Shown here: positions 35,993-46,872 of the stretch, one piece after another
How the letters are laid out: the number at the start of each line of letters is the position of its first letter
Position numbering within the stretch: the stretch's first letter is position 1
Assembly: GCF_013282575.1 (NCBI RefSeq)
Contig: NZ_JAAAYE010000028.1
Location: 1-64,000 of the forward strand
Direction: 5' to 3'
Source: Paraburkholderia sp. NMBU_R16
Lineage (GTDB): Bacteria > Pseudomonadota > Gammaproteobacteria > Burkholderiales > Burkholderiaceae
DNA: 64,000 nt
Made by a program: the position numbers and the translations under genes
The notes under the pieces: model-generated
Seen by the model: only the letters and a program-made list of their open reading frames with translations
Told to the model about the DNA's origin: nothing
Database searches by the model: none

Positions 35993-38900
35993 ATGAAACG
36001 CATGCTGTTCAATGCGACGCAGCAGGAAGAACTGCGCGTCGCCATCGTCGATGGGCAAAAGCTCATCGATATCGATATCGAGACCGCCGGGCGCGAACAG
36101 CGCAAGGGCAACATCTACAAAGGCATCGTCACCCGTATCGAGCCGTCGCTCGAAGCCTGCTTCGTCAATTACGGCGAAGACCGCCACGGCTTCCTGCCGT
36201 TCAAGGAGGTCGCCCGTCAGTACTTCCGCGACGGCGTGGAAATGCGCTCGGCACGCATCCAGGATGCGCTGCGCGAAGGCCAGGAGTTGATCGTCCAGGT
36301 CGAAAAGGAAGAACGCGGCAACAAGGGCGCGGCCCTGACCACGTTCATTTCGCTGGCCGGCCGCTATCTGGTCCTCATGCCGAACAACCCTCGCGGCGGC
36401 GGCGTGTCGCGCCGAATCGAGGGCGACGATCGCCAGGAACTGCGCGAAACGATGGCGCAACTGCAACTGCCCGACGGCATGAGCATCATTGCGCGCACGG
36501 CCGGGATCGGCCGCAGCGCCGAAGAGCTGCAATGGGATCTGAACTATCTGATGCAGCTGTGGCGCGCGATCGAAGCCGCCTCGCAAAGCGGCCAGACCGG
36601 CCAGCCGATGCTGATCTACCTCGAATCGAGCCTCGTCATCCGCGCGATTCGCGACTATTTCCAGCCCGATATCGGCGAGATACTGATCGATACGACCGAA
36701 ATCCACGATCAGGCGCGCGCCTTCATGGATATCGTCATGCCGGACAACGTCGGCAAGGTGAAGCGCTACCACGACGACGTTCCGCTCTTCTCGCGTTTTC
36801 AGATCGAGCACCAGATCGAAACGGCGTACTCGCGCACGGTGCCGCTGCCTTCGGGCGGCGCGATCGTGATCGACCACACCGAGGCGCTCGTCGCCATCGA
36901 CGTCAACTCGGCGCGTGCCACCAAGGGCGCGGACATCGAGGAGACGGCCACGCGCACGAACCTCGAGGCGGCCGACGAAGTGGCCCGCCAGTTGCGTCTG
37001 CGCGATCTGGGCGGCCTCATCGTCATCGATTTCATCGATATGGAATCGGCCAAGAGCCAGCGCGAAGTCGAACAGCGGCTCAAGGATGCCCTCAAGCACG
37101 ACCGCGCCCGTGTGCAAATGGGCAAGATTTCGCGCTTCGGCCTCATGGAGCTGTCCCGCCAGCGCCTGCGCCCGGCGCTGTCCGAGGGTAGCCACGTCAC
37201 CTGTCCGCGTTGCAACGGCACCGGCCACATCCGCGATACCGAATCGTCGGCCCTTCAGGTGCTGCGCATCATCCAGGAAGAGGCGATGAAGGAAAACACC
37301 GCGGCGATCCATTGCCAGGTGCCCGTGGAGGTCACGGCGTTTCTGCTCAACGAGAAGCGTCAGGAAATCAACAAGATCGAATCGCGCTTCAAGGTCAACG
37401 TCGTCCTCATTCCGAACAAGCATCTCGATACGCCGCATTACAAGCTCGAGCGCCTGCGTCATGACGACGCCCGCCTCGATGATCCGCGCGCTTCGTGGAA
37501 GATGGCCGAAGAAGCCGCGCGCGAGCTCGAATCGGAGACCGGTTACAGCAAGCGCAGCGAAGACCTGAAGCCCAAACAGGAAGCGGCTGTCAAAGGCATT
37601 ACGCCCGAGAAGCCGGCGCCGAGCGCGCCCAGCCGGCCGGTATCCGTCGCGCAGCCCGTCATCGCACCCGTGCGCACAGGCGGCGGCGGATTCTTCGGCT
37701 GGCTCAAGGGACTGTTCGGCGCTGCGCCGGCTGCCCCGGCGCCCGTCGCCCCCGAACCCGTGCAACAGCCGAAGCCTGCGCGCGAGCGGAGCGAGCGTAG
37801 CGGTGGCGAGCGTGGCCGGACCAACCGTCGTGGCGGCGCCGGAGGCCGAGATGGCGCAGCACGCGCCGAAGGGACGAGCCCGCGCCAGCAAGCCCCGGGG
37901 CAACGCCGCGACGAGCAACCGCAGTCCCGCGAACCGCGCGAGCCGCGCGAAGGTCGCGGTCAGCGCGAACAACGCGAAGGCCGGGAAGGTCGGGAGGCCC
38001 GCGATGGCCGCGAGCGCGCGCAGGAACGTACCGAACAAGGTGCCGAAGCGACCGCACGCGGCGAACGGCAAGAACGCGGCGAGCGCCGGGAGCGGCCCGA
38101 ACGCGGCGAGCGCCGCAAACCGCTGACCGAAATCGCCCCCGAGACGGTCACGCGTCCCGAGGCGCCTGTCGTCGAAGCCGGTGCTTCAGCCGCCGCTACG
38201 GCGGGAGGACCCGCCGCTGCGGCCGAGCAGGATGCCGGTGCCGCCCGTGATGGGGAAGAGCGTCGCCGCCGTCGCCGCGGCCGCCGTGGCGGACGTCGCG
38301 AGCGCGAAGAGGATGGCGTGAATGTCACGCATGCGGCCGATGTCGCCGAAGCCGAGGGCGCCGTGGCCGAAGTCGCGCCGCAAACGCCGGCTACTACTCA
38401 TGCCGAGCCCGCCGCCGTGACGCACGCGGCCGATGCTGTGGTCACCCCCGTGCCGATGCAAGCACCCGCCGCAACGCCGCTGCCGGCGACCGAAGCCCCC
38501 TCGGCACCCGCCGAGGCACGCGAGTCGACGCCGGCCATCCCTGCCGAAGCGCCGATTGCCGCCGCCGAGCCAGCGCCCGAGGTCGTACCGCACGCCGAGC
38601 CGCTGCCTGCCGCCGCGGAAGCTGCGCTCGAGCGGACTCCCGTCGAAGCCACCCCTGCCGCCCTCGGCGCGGTCGAGCAGCCTGCAGCTGCCACGGCCGA
38701 ACCGGTGTCGGCGGTGTCGGGCGGCGCGCTGTCCGATCCGGACGTCGCCGCGAAGCTCGCGCCGACGCACGCAGAACCGGCAACGGAAACGCCCGCGGCA
38801 GCCGCTCAGCCCACTGCCGTGGCCGAAGAACCGGCGCAGCAGCAGGCAGCAGTCGAAACGACACCTGCTGCGGCGCCCGCCAAGCGGGCAAACGGTCTAT

Positions 38901-39094
38901 CGGTGAGCGACTTGCAGCCGATGCTCGAGTCGGCCGGCCTCGTCTGGGTCAGCACCGACGCCGAAAAACTGCGCAGCGCGCAGGAGGCGGCCGCGCGGAT
39001 TGCTCCGCCCGCTCGGGTGCCGCGCGAGCGCAAGCCAATGCCGACCGTCGACACCACGCCGATGCAGCAGATCGAAACTCGCAAGTCCGAGTAA
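35993..39094 (+). CDS. rne: Ribonuclease E
   Basis: RNase E is the main endoribonuclease of mRNA decay and rRNA/tRNA processing. The catalytic half aligns with E. coli numbering: S1 domain about 35-125, metal-binding D303 ([12 protein letters not shown]) and D346 (IVIDFIDM), zinc-link cysteines C404 and C407 ([10 protein letters not shown]). After residue 530 the 1033-residue protein becomes low complexity: a short aromatic segment ([13 protein letters not shown]) that may bind membrane, an Arg/Gly/Glu-rich RNA-binding stretch, and an Ala/Pro/Glu-rich stretch. The last 65 residues ([18 protein letters not shown] to QQIETRKSE) look conserved again. ATG at 35993 gives the usual [10 protein letters not shown] start. 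A terminator follows. Confidence 0.97.
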   Translation: MKRMLFNATQQEELRVAIVDGQKLIDIDIETAGREQRKGNIYKGIVTRIEPSLEACFVNYGEDRHGFLPFKEVARQYFRDGVEMRSARIQDALREGQELIVQVEKEERGNKGAALTTFISLAGRYLVLMPNNPRGGGVSRRIEGDDRQELRETMAQLQLPDGMSIIARTAGIGRSAEELQWDLNYLMQLWRAIEAASQSGQTGQPMLIYLESSLVIRAIRDYFQPDIGEILIDTTEIHDQARAFMDIVMPDNVGKVKRYHDDVPLFSRFQIEHQIETAYSRTVPLPSGGAIVIDHTEALVAIDVNSARATKGADIEETATRTNLEAADEVARQLRLRDLGGLIVIDFIDMESAKSQREVEQRLKDALKHDRARVQMGKISRFGLMELSRQRLRPALSEGSHVTCPRCNGTGHIRDTESSALQVLRIIQEEAMKENTAAIHCQVPVEVTAFLLNEKRQEINKIESRFKVNVVLIPNKHLDTPHYKLERLRHDDARLDDPRASWKMAEEAARELESETGYSKRSEDLKPKQEAAVKGITPEKPAPSAPSRPVSVAQPVIAPVRTGGGGFFGWLKGLFGAAPAAPAPVAPEPVQQPKPARERSERSGGERGRTNRRGGAGGRDGAARAEGTSPRQQAPGQRRDEQPQSREPREPREGRGQREQREGREGREARDGRERAQERTEQGAEATARGERQERGERRERPERGERRKPLTEIAPETVTRPEAPVVEAGASAAATAGGPAAAAEQDAGAARDGEERRRRRRGRRGGRREREEDGVNVTHAADVAEAEGAVAEVAPQTPATTHAEPAAVTHAADAVVTPVPMQAPAATPLPATEAPSAPAEARESTPAIPAEAPIAAAEPAPEVVPHAEPLPAAAEAALERTPVEATPAALGAVEQPAAATAEPVSAVSGGALSDPDVAAKLAPTHAEPATETPAAAAQPTAVAEEPAQQQAAVETTPAAAPAKRANGLSVSDLQPMLESAGLVWVSTDAEKLRSAQEAAARIAPPARVPRERKPMPTVDTTPMQQIETRKSE

Positions 39095-39123
39095 TTCGAA
39101 TCGGTTGTTGTCCCACCGCGCCA

Positions 39124-39150
39124 GCCCGCCTCCCCGAGGCGGGCTTTTTT
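39124..39150 (+). terminator. Rho-independent terminator after rne
   Basis: A perfect 9-bp stem (GCCCGCCTC with GAGGCGGGC, loop CCC) is followed by six T residues, 30 bases after the rne stop codon. Confidence 0.95.
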
Positions 39151-39280
39151 ATGCCTGAGCGCCGGCGACCCGAAGCCTGGATCTCTCCGCTCGGCGATAC
39201 CCGCAACACCGACCGGGCAAAACCGGCCGAATGTTGCGCGTTCAGCTAGAATGGCCTTCTGACCTTTTCCCGATTCGACC

Positions 39281-40390
39281 ATGTCCCGCCGTATCATTCC
39301 CGTCGCCGATATCAGCGCGGTCCCCGATATCGCCGGCGCCGCGTTCGCGCCCCGCGGGACACTGACCGATGCACGCAGCCGTCCCATGCGCGATTTGCGC
39401 ATATCGATCACCGACCGGTGCAATTTCCGCTGCGTCTACTGCATGCCGCGCGCCGTGTTCGACAAGGATTACCCGTTCCTGCCCCACAGCGCATTACTGA
39501 CGTTCGAGGAAATCGAGCGTCTGGCGCGTGTTTTCGTCGCCCACGGTGTCGAAAAGATCCGGTTGACCGGCGGCGAGCCGCTTTTGCGCAAGAACATCGA
39601 ATGGCTCATCGAACGGCTCGCGCGCATGAGCACCGCCAGCGGCCGGCCGCTCGACGTGACACTGACGACGAACGGTTCGCTGCTCGCGCGCAAAGCCCGC
39701 TCGCTCAGGGACGCCGGGCTCACGCGCGTCACGGTCAGTCTCGACGCGCTCGACGATGCGCTCTTCAAACGCATGAACGACGCCGACTTCGCGCCGTCGG
39801 CCGTCCTCGACGGCATTGCAGCCGCCGAGGCGAGCGGCCTCGCGCCGCTGAAAGTCAACATGGTCGTCAAGCGCGGTACCAATGACGGTGAAATCCTCCC
39901 GATGGCCCGGCATTTCAAAGGCTCCGGCGTGGTGCTGCGCTTCATCGAATACATGGACGTCGGTACGTCCAACGGCTGGAACATGACCGAAGTGCTGCCT
40001 TCGGCGGAAGTCGTAGCGCGCATCGGCGAAGTCTTTCCGCTCGTTCCTCTCGAGCCGAATAGCGCGGCCGAAACGGCTCAACGCTGGGGTTACGCGGACG
40101 GCACGGGCGAAATCGGCGTCATTTCGAGCGTCACGCGGGCCTTTTGCGGTAGCTGCACACGGGCGCGGCTCTCGACCGAAGGCAAGCTGTACCTCTGTCT
40201 CTTCGCCTCATCGGGGCACGACCTGCGTGCGCTCGTGCGCAACGGATCGTCCGACGCCGACATTGCGACAGCCATCGCGCGTATCTGGCAGGCGCGCGAT
40301 GATCGCTACTCGCAGTTGCGAGGCAGTGGCGTGCCGGCCGGCCCCGACAACGATGCACCGCGCGTCGAAATGTCCTATATCGGCGGTTGA
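39281..40390 (+). CDS. moaA: GTP 3',8-cyclase MoaA
   Basis: MoaA is the radical-SAM enzyme that starts molybdenum cofactor synthesis by rearranging GTP. The 369-residue protein has the SAM-cluster cysteines C47, C51 and C54 ([12 protein letters not shown]), the second cluster site near [20 protein letters not shown], and the catalytically needed C-terminal Gly-Gly. It opens a three-gene unit with mobA and moeA. The cofactor would serve molybdoenzymes such as the formate dehydrogenase at the window start. Confidence 0.97.
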   Translation: MSRRIIPVADISAVPDIAGAAFAPRGTLTDARSRPMRDLRISITDRCNFRCVYCMPRAVFDKDYPFLPHSALLTFEEIERLARVFVAHGVEKIRLTGGEPLLRKNIEWLIERLARMSTASGRPLDVTLTTNGSLLARKARSLRDAGLTRVTVSLDALDDALFKRMNDADFAPSAVLDGIAAAEASGLAPLKVNMVVKRGTNDGEILPMARHFKGSGVVLRFIEYMDVGTSNGWNMTEVLPSAEVVARIGEVFPLVPLEPNSAAETAQRWGYADGTGEIGVISSVTRAFCGSCTRARLSTEGKLYLCLFASSGHDLRALVRNGSSDADIATAIARIWQARDDRYSQLRGSGVPAGPDNDAPRVEMSYIGG

Positions 40391-40397
40391 TGCCGCC

Positions 40398-41024
40398 ATG
40401 GCTCGCATGGAGCACCCGCCCTCTTCCCTCGTCACCGGCCTGATCCTCGCGGGCGGGCGTGGTACACGCATGGGCGGCCTCGACAAGGGCCTGCAGCCGC
40501 TGCGCGGCGAGCCGCTGGCGCTGCATGTCGCCAGACGCCTCGCACCGCAGGTCGGCGCGATGCTCATCAGTGCAAACCGTAACCTCGATGCCTATGCGTC
40601 GCTTGGCGCGGCGTTTCAAGCGAGCATCGTCAGCGACGCCAGCGGCGACTTCCCTGGCCCGCTGGCCGGCATGCTGGCCGGATTGCGCGCGGCGCGCACG
40701 CCGTTCGTCCTCGCGGTGCCCTGCGACGCGCCGAACCTGCCGTCCGATCTCGCCGAGTGTCTCGGCAACGCGCTCGATGCCGCGTCAGCGGACATCGCCA
40801 CCGTCACCACACGGGACGGCACCGGCCGAACCACGCTGCACCCCGTCTTCGCGTTGATGCGCACATCGCTTGCCGACGACCTCTCAGCCCGGCTCGCGGC
40901 CGGGGAGCGCAAGGTTCGCGCGTGGTACGCGCGCCACAGGCACGTCGAAGTCGCATTTGCCGACGAGCACGCGTTTTACAATGCCAACTCCTTGCAGGAG
41001 CTCGCCGACCTCGAGCGTGCCTGA
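40398..41024 (+). CDS. mobA: Molybdenum cofactor guanylyltransferase MobA
   Basis: MobA attaches GMP to molybdopterin to form the guanine dinucleotide cofactor. The 208-residue protein has the nucleotide-binding LILAGGRGTRMGGLDKGL near the start, PGPLAGMLAGLRAA near residue 90 and VPCDAPNLP near 110. It begins seven bases after moaA. ATG at 40398 is used; the ATG at 40407 is an equal alternative, and no strong ribosome-binding site separates them. Coupling to moaA is likely. Confidence 0.93.
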   Translation: MARMEHPPSSLVTGLILAGGRGTRMGGLDKGLQPLRGEPLALHVARRLAPQVGAMLISANRNLDAYASLGAAFQASIVSDASGDFPGPLAGMLAGLRAARTPFVLAVPCDAPNLPSDLAECLGNALDAASADIATVTTRDGTGRTTLHPVFALMRTSLADDLSARLAAGERKVRAWYARHRHVEVAFADEHAFYNANSLQELADLERA

Positions 41025-41148
41025 TATCGAAGGTGTGGACCGGCCGGGCATGCAAGCCGCCGGTGCGCGCACCGCGCCGACGGCCGGGCCACCCCAAAAA
41101 GAAGGACGTTCGCGGCCAATCGCAGATAATCGCCGCGTCCAATCATCG

Positions 41149-42456
41149 ATGACCACCTCCGAAGACATTTCCCGCTGCGTCCCCGAACATGACGCCCAGG
41201 CACTGCCGGTCGCCCAGGCGCGAGCCATCGTGCGTCGCTGGGCGCAGCCGGTCGCGACGGCGGAGCGCGTTGCATTGCGCGCCTCGCTCGACCGCGTGCT
41301 GGCCGAGGATGTGATTTCGCCGATCGACGTGCCGTCGCACAACAACGCCGCCATGGACGGCTATGCGTTCGACAGCGCCGTCCTCGCCGATCCCGCCCCC
41401 GGCGGCTCAGCGGAGCTCGAGCTCGAAGTGGCCGGGCAGGCGCTGGCCGGACATGCGTTCACTGGTCATGTGGCGCGCGGTCAATGCGTGCGCATCATGA
41501 CAGGCGCGACAATTCCAGCCGAATGCGATACGGTCATCGCTCAGGAGCAAACCGTACGCACCGGCGAGCGCATTGCCTTCGACGCACGGCGGATATCGCA
41601 AGGCTCCAACTGCCGGCGCGCCGGCGAAGACCTGGCACGGGGACGCGCCGCGCTCACCGCTGGACGTATCGTCCGCGCCGCCGATGTAGGTCTGCTTGCT
41701 TCGCTCGGCGTGGCAGAAGTCGCGGTGCATCGCCGGCTGCGCGTCGCTTTCTTTTCGACGGGCGACGAACTTCGCTCGGTGGGCGAGCCGCTCGATACGG
41801 GGTGCGTCTACGACAGCAACCGCTACACGCTCGGCGCGATGCTCGCGCGCCTGAATGTCGAGGCACTCGATCTCGGCATCGTACGCGACGAGCCGGCGGC
41901 GCTCGAAGCCGCATTGCGAAGTGCCGCGTCCTGTGCGGACGTGGTTCTGAGCTCGGGCGGCGTCTCCGTTGGCGATGCCGATTTCACGCGCCGCCTGTTC
42001 GAAACGCTGGGCGACGTGGGGTTCTGGCAACTCGCGATGCGCCCGGGACGTCCGCTCGCATTCGGCCGGCTATGGCCCACGCACCGGGACGACGGTCTGC
42101 GCCCCGCGCTTTTTTTTGGCCTGCCGGGCAATCCCGTCGCCGTCATGGTGACGTTCTACCAGTTCGTGCGCGAAGCGCTGCTGGCGATGTCGGGAGCAAA
42201 AGTCGAAGCACCTTTGCAGTTGCGGGCGACCAGTTCGACACCGATCAAAAAACGCCCGGGCCGCACCGAATATCAGCGCGGCGTTGCGACACGCGCAGCC
42301 GACGGCACATGGCTCGTCGCACCGACCGGCTCTCAAGGCTCGGGCGTTTTGAGCTCGATGAGCCGAGCCAATTGCCTGATCGTCCTTGCGCATGAGCAAG
42401 GCGACGTCGCGGCCGGCGCGCCAGTCGAGATCGTGCCCTTCGACGGCCTGATCTGA
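41149..42456 (+). CDS. moeA: Molybdopterin molybdenumtransferase MoeA
   Basis: MoeA inserts molybdate into adenylylated molybdopterin. The 435-residue product has the typical domain order: SPIDVPSHNNAAMDGYAF near residue 60, GQCVRIMTGATIPAECDTVI near 115, the MoCF-binding domain with FSTGDELRSVG near 200 and LSSGGVSVGDADF near 270, FGLPGNPVAVMVTFYQFV near 325, and a C-terminal beta domain. It follows mobA after 124 bases. Confidence 0.95.
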   Translation: MTTSEDISRCVPEHDAQALPVAQARAIVRRWAQPVATAERVALRASLDRVLAEDVISPIDVPSHNNAAMDGYAFDSAVLADPAPGGSAELELEVAGQALAGHAFTGHVARGQCVRIMTGATIPAECDTVIAQEQTVRTGERIAFDARRISQGSNCRRAGEDLARGRAALTAGRIVRAADVGLLASLGVAEVAVHRRLRVAFFSTGDELRSVGEPLDTGCVYDSNRYTLGAMLARLNVEALDLGIVRDEPAALEAALRSAASCADVVLSSGGVSVGDADFTRRLFETLGDVGFWQLAMRPGRPLAFGRLWPTHRDDGLRPALFFGLPGNPVAVMVTFYQFVREALLAMSGAKVEAPLQLRATSSTPIKKRPGRTEYQRGVATRAADGTWLVAPTGSQGSGVLSSMSRANCLIVLAHEQGDVAAGAPVEIVPFDGLI

Positions 42457-42498
42457 TCGTCCAATCGAAAATATCGTCTCCAACGGGGCACGTTCCAC

Positions 42499-42774
42499 AT
42501 GAAAAAACAAATCCTCTCGATCGCACCCGGTCAGACCGCCAAAGCGCTCATCCTCGTCTATCTCACCTTCAGCGTACCGATCGTGTTGCTCGGCATGCTC
42601 GTCGCGTTCATCAAGTACGGTTCCGTCGAACTGAGCACGATTTTCAGCGCGTTGCTGCTCAACGCGATCCTCGGCTTCGTGCTGCTCTGGATCGCCTGCC
42701 ACGCTTATAACTGGGTGGCCTCGCGTTTCGGCGGCATCGAGATCGTTCTGGCGGACGTGCCGGAAGAAGCCTGA
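42499..42774 (+). CDS. Small two-span membrane protein of unknown function
   Basis: This 91-residue protein has two hydrophobic helices (about 16-38 and 48-70), a short charged loop between them (KYGSVEL) and a soluble tail ending VLADVPEEA. I do not recognise the family. It follows moeA by 42 bases on the same strand and is convergent with rmuC 21 bases on. GGGG precedes the ATG by ten bases. Codon use matches neighbours, so it is likely a real gene. Confidence 0.75.
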   Translation: MKKQILSIAPGQTAKALILVYLTFSVPIVLLGMLVAFIKYGSVELSTIFSALLLNAILGFVLLWIACHAYNWVASRFGGIEIVLADVPEEA

Positions 42775-42795
42775 CGGCCATTGCCACGGCCGCCC

Positions 42796-44286
42796 TCAAG
42801 CGTCCGGTTCCGACCCGCTCGAGTCCGCATCGCCGAGCAAGCCCTGCGCTTCGTCTCCGGGCAAAGCTTCGACCGTGCGCAGCTTGGTACTCATGACGCG
42901 CGTACGGCGCTCGGCCGCCTCGATCGAGCGCGTCACCGTCTCCAACTGCGATTTCGTCTTCGCGAGCACGTCGCCGAACTTGCCGAATTCGGTCTTCACC
43001 GCGCCGAGCACCTGCCAGACTTCGCTCGAACGCCTTTCGATCGCAAGCGTACGGAAACCCATCTGCAGGCTATTGAGCAACGCAGTCAGCGTCGTAGGAC
43101 CCGCAACCGTCACCCGGTAATCCCGCTGCAACAGGTCGGTGAGCCCGGGGCGGCGCAACACCTCGGCGTATAGCCCTTCCGTGGGCAGAAACAGCAGCGC
43201 GAAATCGGTCGTATGCGGCGGCGCCAGATATTTTTCGGCAATCGTGCGCGCCTCGTTGCGCACGCGCGTCTCAAGCGCGCGCGATGCCTCCTCCACGGCC
43301 ACAGGATCGGCGCGCTCCTGCGCATCGATGAGGCGCTCGTAGTCTTCCCGCGGAAACTTCGCGTCGACGGGCAGCCAGACAGGTGCCGCGGCGCCCTCGC
43401 CGTTACCGCGTTCCGCACGCCCCGGCAGCTTGATCGCGAATTCGACGCGCTCGCCGCTTCCGGGCACCGTCGCAACGTTCTTGGCGTATTGGTCCGCCGT
43501 CAGTATCTGCTCGAGCAGCGCTTCGAGCTGAACCTCTCCCCAGGTGCCGCGTGTCTTGACGTTCGTCAGCACCTTCTTGAGATCGCCCACACCGGCCGCA
43601 AGCGTCTGCATCTCGCCCAACCCCCGATGCACCTGCTCGAGCCGATCCGATACGAGCTTGAACGATTCGCCAAGGCGCTGCTCGAGCGTCGCATGCAGCT
43701 TTTCATCGACGGTGCGGCGCATCTCCTCGAGCTTCGCCGCGTTATTCGCTTCGATGTCCTTCAGGCGCGCTTCGAGCGTGGCACGTACTTCGGCAAAACG
43801 GCGGTCGTTGGCTTCCATGAGCTGCGCCAGTTGCTGCGCGAGCGTGTCGCCAAAACGTTTGAGCGTGGCGCTTTGCTCTTCGCGAGACTGGAGCGCCTGA
43901 CGTTGCAAGCTCTCGCGCATCGATTCCAGCTGCTTCGCATTCGTATCGACGAGCAACGCGAGACGCTCCGAGAACCCGTTGATCTGCTGGTTCTGAACCG
44001 CGGCGACACTCGTCAACTGGGTCGCAAGCGTCTGTTGGAACTGCGCAAAACCGCCGCCTAGTTCCCCGCGGGACAGCCGCGCCGTTTCCGCGATTTCCGA
44101 GCGCAGTTCGCGTTCGAGCCGCTCATATGCCTGCGTCTGGTGCTGCCCGGCGGCCTCGACGCGCGCCCCAAGTTCGGCGAGCGCGTCGCGCTCGCTGGCC
44201 CGCGTGAGACCGCGCAAGGCCAGCGCCAGCGAAAAAGCGAGGATAACAACGGCGATCGAGAGCGCGACGGTAAGCAGTGTCGTCAT
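42796..44286 (-). CDS. rmuC: DNA recombination protein RmuC
   Basis: RmuC-family proteins limit recombination at inverted repeats and have a PD-(D/E)XK-like nuclease fold. The 496-residue product has one N-terminal membrane anchor (residues 5-26), a long alpha-helical coiled-coil region (about 35-250, rich in Glu/Arg/Gln heptads) and the RmuC domain (about 255-450) with TRGTWGEVQLEALLEQIL, WLPVDAKFPREDYERL and LLFLPTEGLYAEVL. Its ATG overlaps the stop of the upstream dehydrogenase gene by four bases. Confidence 0.92.
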   Translation of the reverse strand: MTTLLTVALSIAVVILAFSLALALRGLTRASERDALAELGARVEAAGQHQTQAYERLERELRSEIAETARLSRGELGGGFAQFQQTLATQLTSVAAVQNQQINGFSERLALLVDTNAKQLESMRESLQRQALQSREEQSATLKRFGDTLAQQLAQLMEANDRRFAEVRATLEARLKDIEANNAAKLEEMRRTVDEKLHATLEQRLGESFKLVSDRLEQVHRGLGEMQTLAAGVGDLKKVLTNVKTRGTWGEVQLEALLEQILTADQYAKNVATVPGSGERVEFAIKLPGRAERGNGEGAAAPVWLPVDAKFPREDYERLIDAQERADPVAVEEASRALETRVRNEARTIAEKYLAPPHTTDFALLFLPTEGLYAEVLRRPGLTDLLQRDYRVTVAGPTTLTALLNSLQMGFRTLAIERRSSEVWQVLGAVKTEFGKFGDVLAKTKSQLETVTRSIEAAERRTRVMSTKLRTVEALPGDEAQGLLGDADSSGSEPDA

Positions 44287-45272
44287 GAGCGCGCCTTCCC
44301 GAGCACTTGCGGATTGATCGGATTGGGCGGCTGCCCCGCAAGCGGTCCGACGTCGAGCCCCGCTATCAGATTGTCCGCCGCGAGATCGGCCATCGCCCGG
44401 CGCGTCGTCTCGCTCGCGCTGGCAATGTGCGGTGTCAGCACCACGTTCGGCACCGAAAGCAGGCCGGGATGCACGCCCGGTTCGCCCTCGAAGACATCGA
44501 GGCCTGCGGCCGCGATGCGCCGCTCGCGCAACGCGACGGCGAGCGCCGCATCGTCGACGATCCCGCCGCGGGCGATATTCGTCAGGGTGGCCGTACGTTT
44601 CATCAGCGCGAGCTCGGCCGCGCCGATGGTATGGCGATTCTCGGGTGTATACGGCAACACGAGGACGACGTGATCGGCTTCACGCAGCAAATCCGCCTTT
44701 GGCCGGTACTGGGCAGCAAGCTCGGCTTCGACGTCGGGCGCGACGCGCGAGCGATTGTGATAGATGACGTGCATGCCGAAGCCGCGCGCGCGTCGAGCGA
44801 GCGCCTGCCCGATGCGCCCCATGCCGATGATCCCGAGCGTCGAACCGTGGATATCGACGCCGAGAAAGCCGTCATGGCGCCAGCCCTGCCATTGCCCGTC
44901 GCGCAGCCAGCGCTCGCTCTCCGTAATTCTGCGCGCCGCCGCCATCATCAGTGCCCAGCCGAAATCGGCCGTCGATTCGTTGAGTACGTCGGGCGTGTTG
45001 GTGGCGAGCACGTTTGCCGCGTTGAATGCGGCGATATCGAAATTGTTGTAGCCCACCGCCATGTTGGCCACCACGCGCAAGCGTGGCGCGGCGGCGAGGA
45101 CGGTGGCATCGATCATGTCGCCGGCCGTCAGCGCGCCGTCCTTATCGGCAAGCCGGCGCACGAGTTCGTCGGGTGCAAGCGCGGGGCCGTCGTTCCAATC
45201 GACCTCGAAATGCGCTTTGAGCCGCTCGACGACCTCCGGAAAGATTGGGCGCGCGACAAGAATTTTTTGCAT
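44283..45272 (-). CDS. D-isomer 2-hydroxyacid dehydrogenase (GhrB-like)
   Basis: This 329-residue NAD(P)-dependent enzyme resembles glyoxylate/hydroxypyruvate reductase B. The cofactor motif is GIIGMGRIGQALARR near residue 150; the catalytic triad is the arginine in NIARGGIVDD, the glutamate in LDVFEGEP and the histidine in LTPHIASAS. ANMAVGYNNFD near residue 70 lies in the substrate domain. It overlaps rmuC by four bases and ends 32 bases after the antiporter gene region begins on its upstream side. Preference among glyoxylate, hydroxypyruvate and 2-ketogluconate is not readable. Confidence 0.9.
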   Translation of the reverse strand: MQKILVARPIFPEVVERLKAHFEVDWNDGPALAPDELVRRLADKDGALTAGDMIDATVLAAAPRLRVVANMAVGYNNFDIAAFNAANVLATNTPDVLNESTADFGWALMMAAARRITESERWLRDGQWQGWRHDGFLGVDIHGSTLGIIGMGRIGQALARRARGFGMHVIYHNRSRVAPDVEAELAAQYRPKADLLREADHVVLVLPYTPENRHTIGAAELALMKRTATLTNIARGGIVDDAALAVALRERRIAAAGLDVFEGEPGVHPGLLSVPNVVLTPHIASASETTRRAMADLAADNLIAGLDVGPLAGQPPNPINPQVLGKARS

Positions 45273-45304
45273 CGGGTGTCTCCGTCACTGAGGCCGCGCG
45301 TTCG

Positions 45305-46771
45305 TCACGGCCCCCAAAAAAACAACCACGTCGTCAGCAGAAAAACCGGTACGAGGATGACCCCCGACCAGCCGAGATAAGCGAAGAAGCTGGGCATGCG
45401 TACGCCGCGCGCCTCGGCCATCGACTTCACCATGAAATTCGGTGCGTTGCCAATGTAGCTCATCGCGCCCATGAACACCGCGCCGGCTGAAATGGCCGCG
45501 AGTGTCGTCGCGCCTGACGTCGTCAGCACCTGCGCATCGCCACCCGCGAGATTGAAGAACACGAGATAGGTCGGCGCATTGTCGAGAAACGACGACAAAA
45601 GACCCGTGGCCCAGAAGTACATCGCGTCGATCGGCTGGCCGCGCGCATCGGTGACGAGATCGACGACAGCCGCAAACGGCCCCTGCGGCCCCGCGCGCAA
45701 CATCATGATGACGGGCGCGATGGTGACGAAGATGCCGGCGAACAGCTTGGCGACTTCCTCGATCGGCGCCCAGTTGAAGGCGTTACCGACCCGTGCGGAG
45801 CGCGGCGTGAGCGCAAGCGATGCGAGCGTCAGCACGACGAGCAGCACATCGCGCGCCGCGTTTTGCAGCTCGACGTGGACACCCAGTACTTCGAGCGCCA
45901 GGCCGGGCCGCCAAAGCCCGCTCGCCAGCACGGCGGCGATCACGAGCGCAAGCAGCGCGAAGTTCGCTTTGCCCTCGATCGCGAGACCCCGCGTGTCGGG
46001 CGAGGGATCGAGAAACGGCGTGCGCTCTTCACCTTCGCGCCGATAGTAGTAGCTGTCGAGCACATAAAAGAGCGCGAGCAGCAGGCCGCAGATGACGAGC
46101 ATCGGCGCTACCAGATGTTGCGTCGTCCAAAAGAAACCGACGCCGTTCAAAAAGCCGAGAAAAAGCGGCGGATCTCCCAGCGGCGTAAGGGAGCCCCCGG
46201 CATTGGCGACGAGAAAGATGAAGAACACGACGACATGGACGACATGCTTTCGATTGTCGTTCGCACGCAAGACCGGCCGAATGAGGAGCATCGCCGCGCC
46301 CGTCGTGCCCATGATGCTGGCAAGCAAAGTTCCGAGCGCGAGCATGACGGTATTCGTCCTCGGCGAACCGTGCAGGTTGCCGCGCACGCAAATCCCGCCG
46401 GCGATCGTATAAAGCGCCGTCAGCAACACGATGAACGGCAGATATTCCTCGAAGAGCGCATGCGCCAATGTTGCCAGTGCCGCCCCGCCGCCGTTCGCAT
46501 AGCCGAAGGGCACGACGAACAGCACGGCCCAGGCCGCCGCGATCTTGCCGAAATGGCGATGCCAAAGCGCGGGTGCCATGAGCGGAGCGATCGCGATCGA
46601 CAGCAAGATGCCGGCAAACGGCAATGCCCAGGCGGGGGAAAGCGCCGCACCGTCGAGCGTTGCCGCGGCAGCGGGCGCTGGCAATACAGCGCTTGAGAGC
46701 GCCACGAGCAGCATGATTGCAATACGACCGTCGAACGGCATGCGCGGCATTGCCGCATGTCGTGGTTTCAT
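45305..46771 (-). CDS. NhaD/CitMHS-type ion antiporter
   Basis: This 488-residue integral membrane protein has about twelve hydrophobic spans and belongs to the ion-transporter superfamily containing NhaD, ArsB and CitMHS (resembling the CitMHS_2 family). Conserved helices include ANAGGSLTPLGDPPLFLGFL near residue 190 and FLDNAPTYLVFFNLAGG near residue 390, the two re-entrant half-sites of this fold. Databases usually label it a sodium/proton antiporter. ATG at 46771 follows AGAGGAAG; upstream codons in frame add a basic non-membrane leader. The transported ion is not known. Confidence 0.82.
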   Translation of the reverse strand: MKPRHAAMPRMPFDGRIAIMLLVALSSAVLPAPAAAATLDGAALSPAWALPFAGILLSIAIAPLMAPALWHRHFGKIAAAWAVLFVVPFGYANGGGAALATLAHALFEEYLPFIVLLTALYTIAGGICVRGNLHGSPRTNTVMLALGTLLASIMGTTGAAMLLIRPVLRANDNRKHVVHVVVFFIFLVANAGGSLTPLGDPPLFLGFLNGVGFFWTTQHLVAPMLVICGLLLALFYVLDSYYYRREGEERTPFLDPSPDTRGLAIEGKANFALLALVIAAVLASGLWRPGLALEVLGVHVELQNAARDVLLVVLTLASLALTPRSARVGNAFNWAPIEEVAKLFAGIFVTIAPVIMMLRAGPQGPFAAVVDLVTDARGQPIDAMYFWATGLLSSFLDNAPTYLVFFNLAGGDAQVLTTSGATTLAAISAGAVFMGAMSYIGNAPNFMVKSMAEARGVRMPSFFAYLGWSGVILVPVFLLTTWLFFWGP

Positions 46772-46872
46772 TGACTTCCTCTTGTGATGCGGTGTGCGGT
46801 GCGCAGGACGCCCGTGGCCTGCCGACGCGCCGACGCGTCGCGAAGCCTGCCGCATACCAGGTATCGGGGCGC

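Noticed and set aside
35990-38071. A 693-codon minus-strand frame opposite rne
   Set aside because: RNase E on the plus strand has every catalytic residue in place; the opposite frame has repetitive Arg/Leu/Asp composition and no motif.
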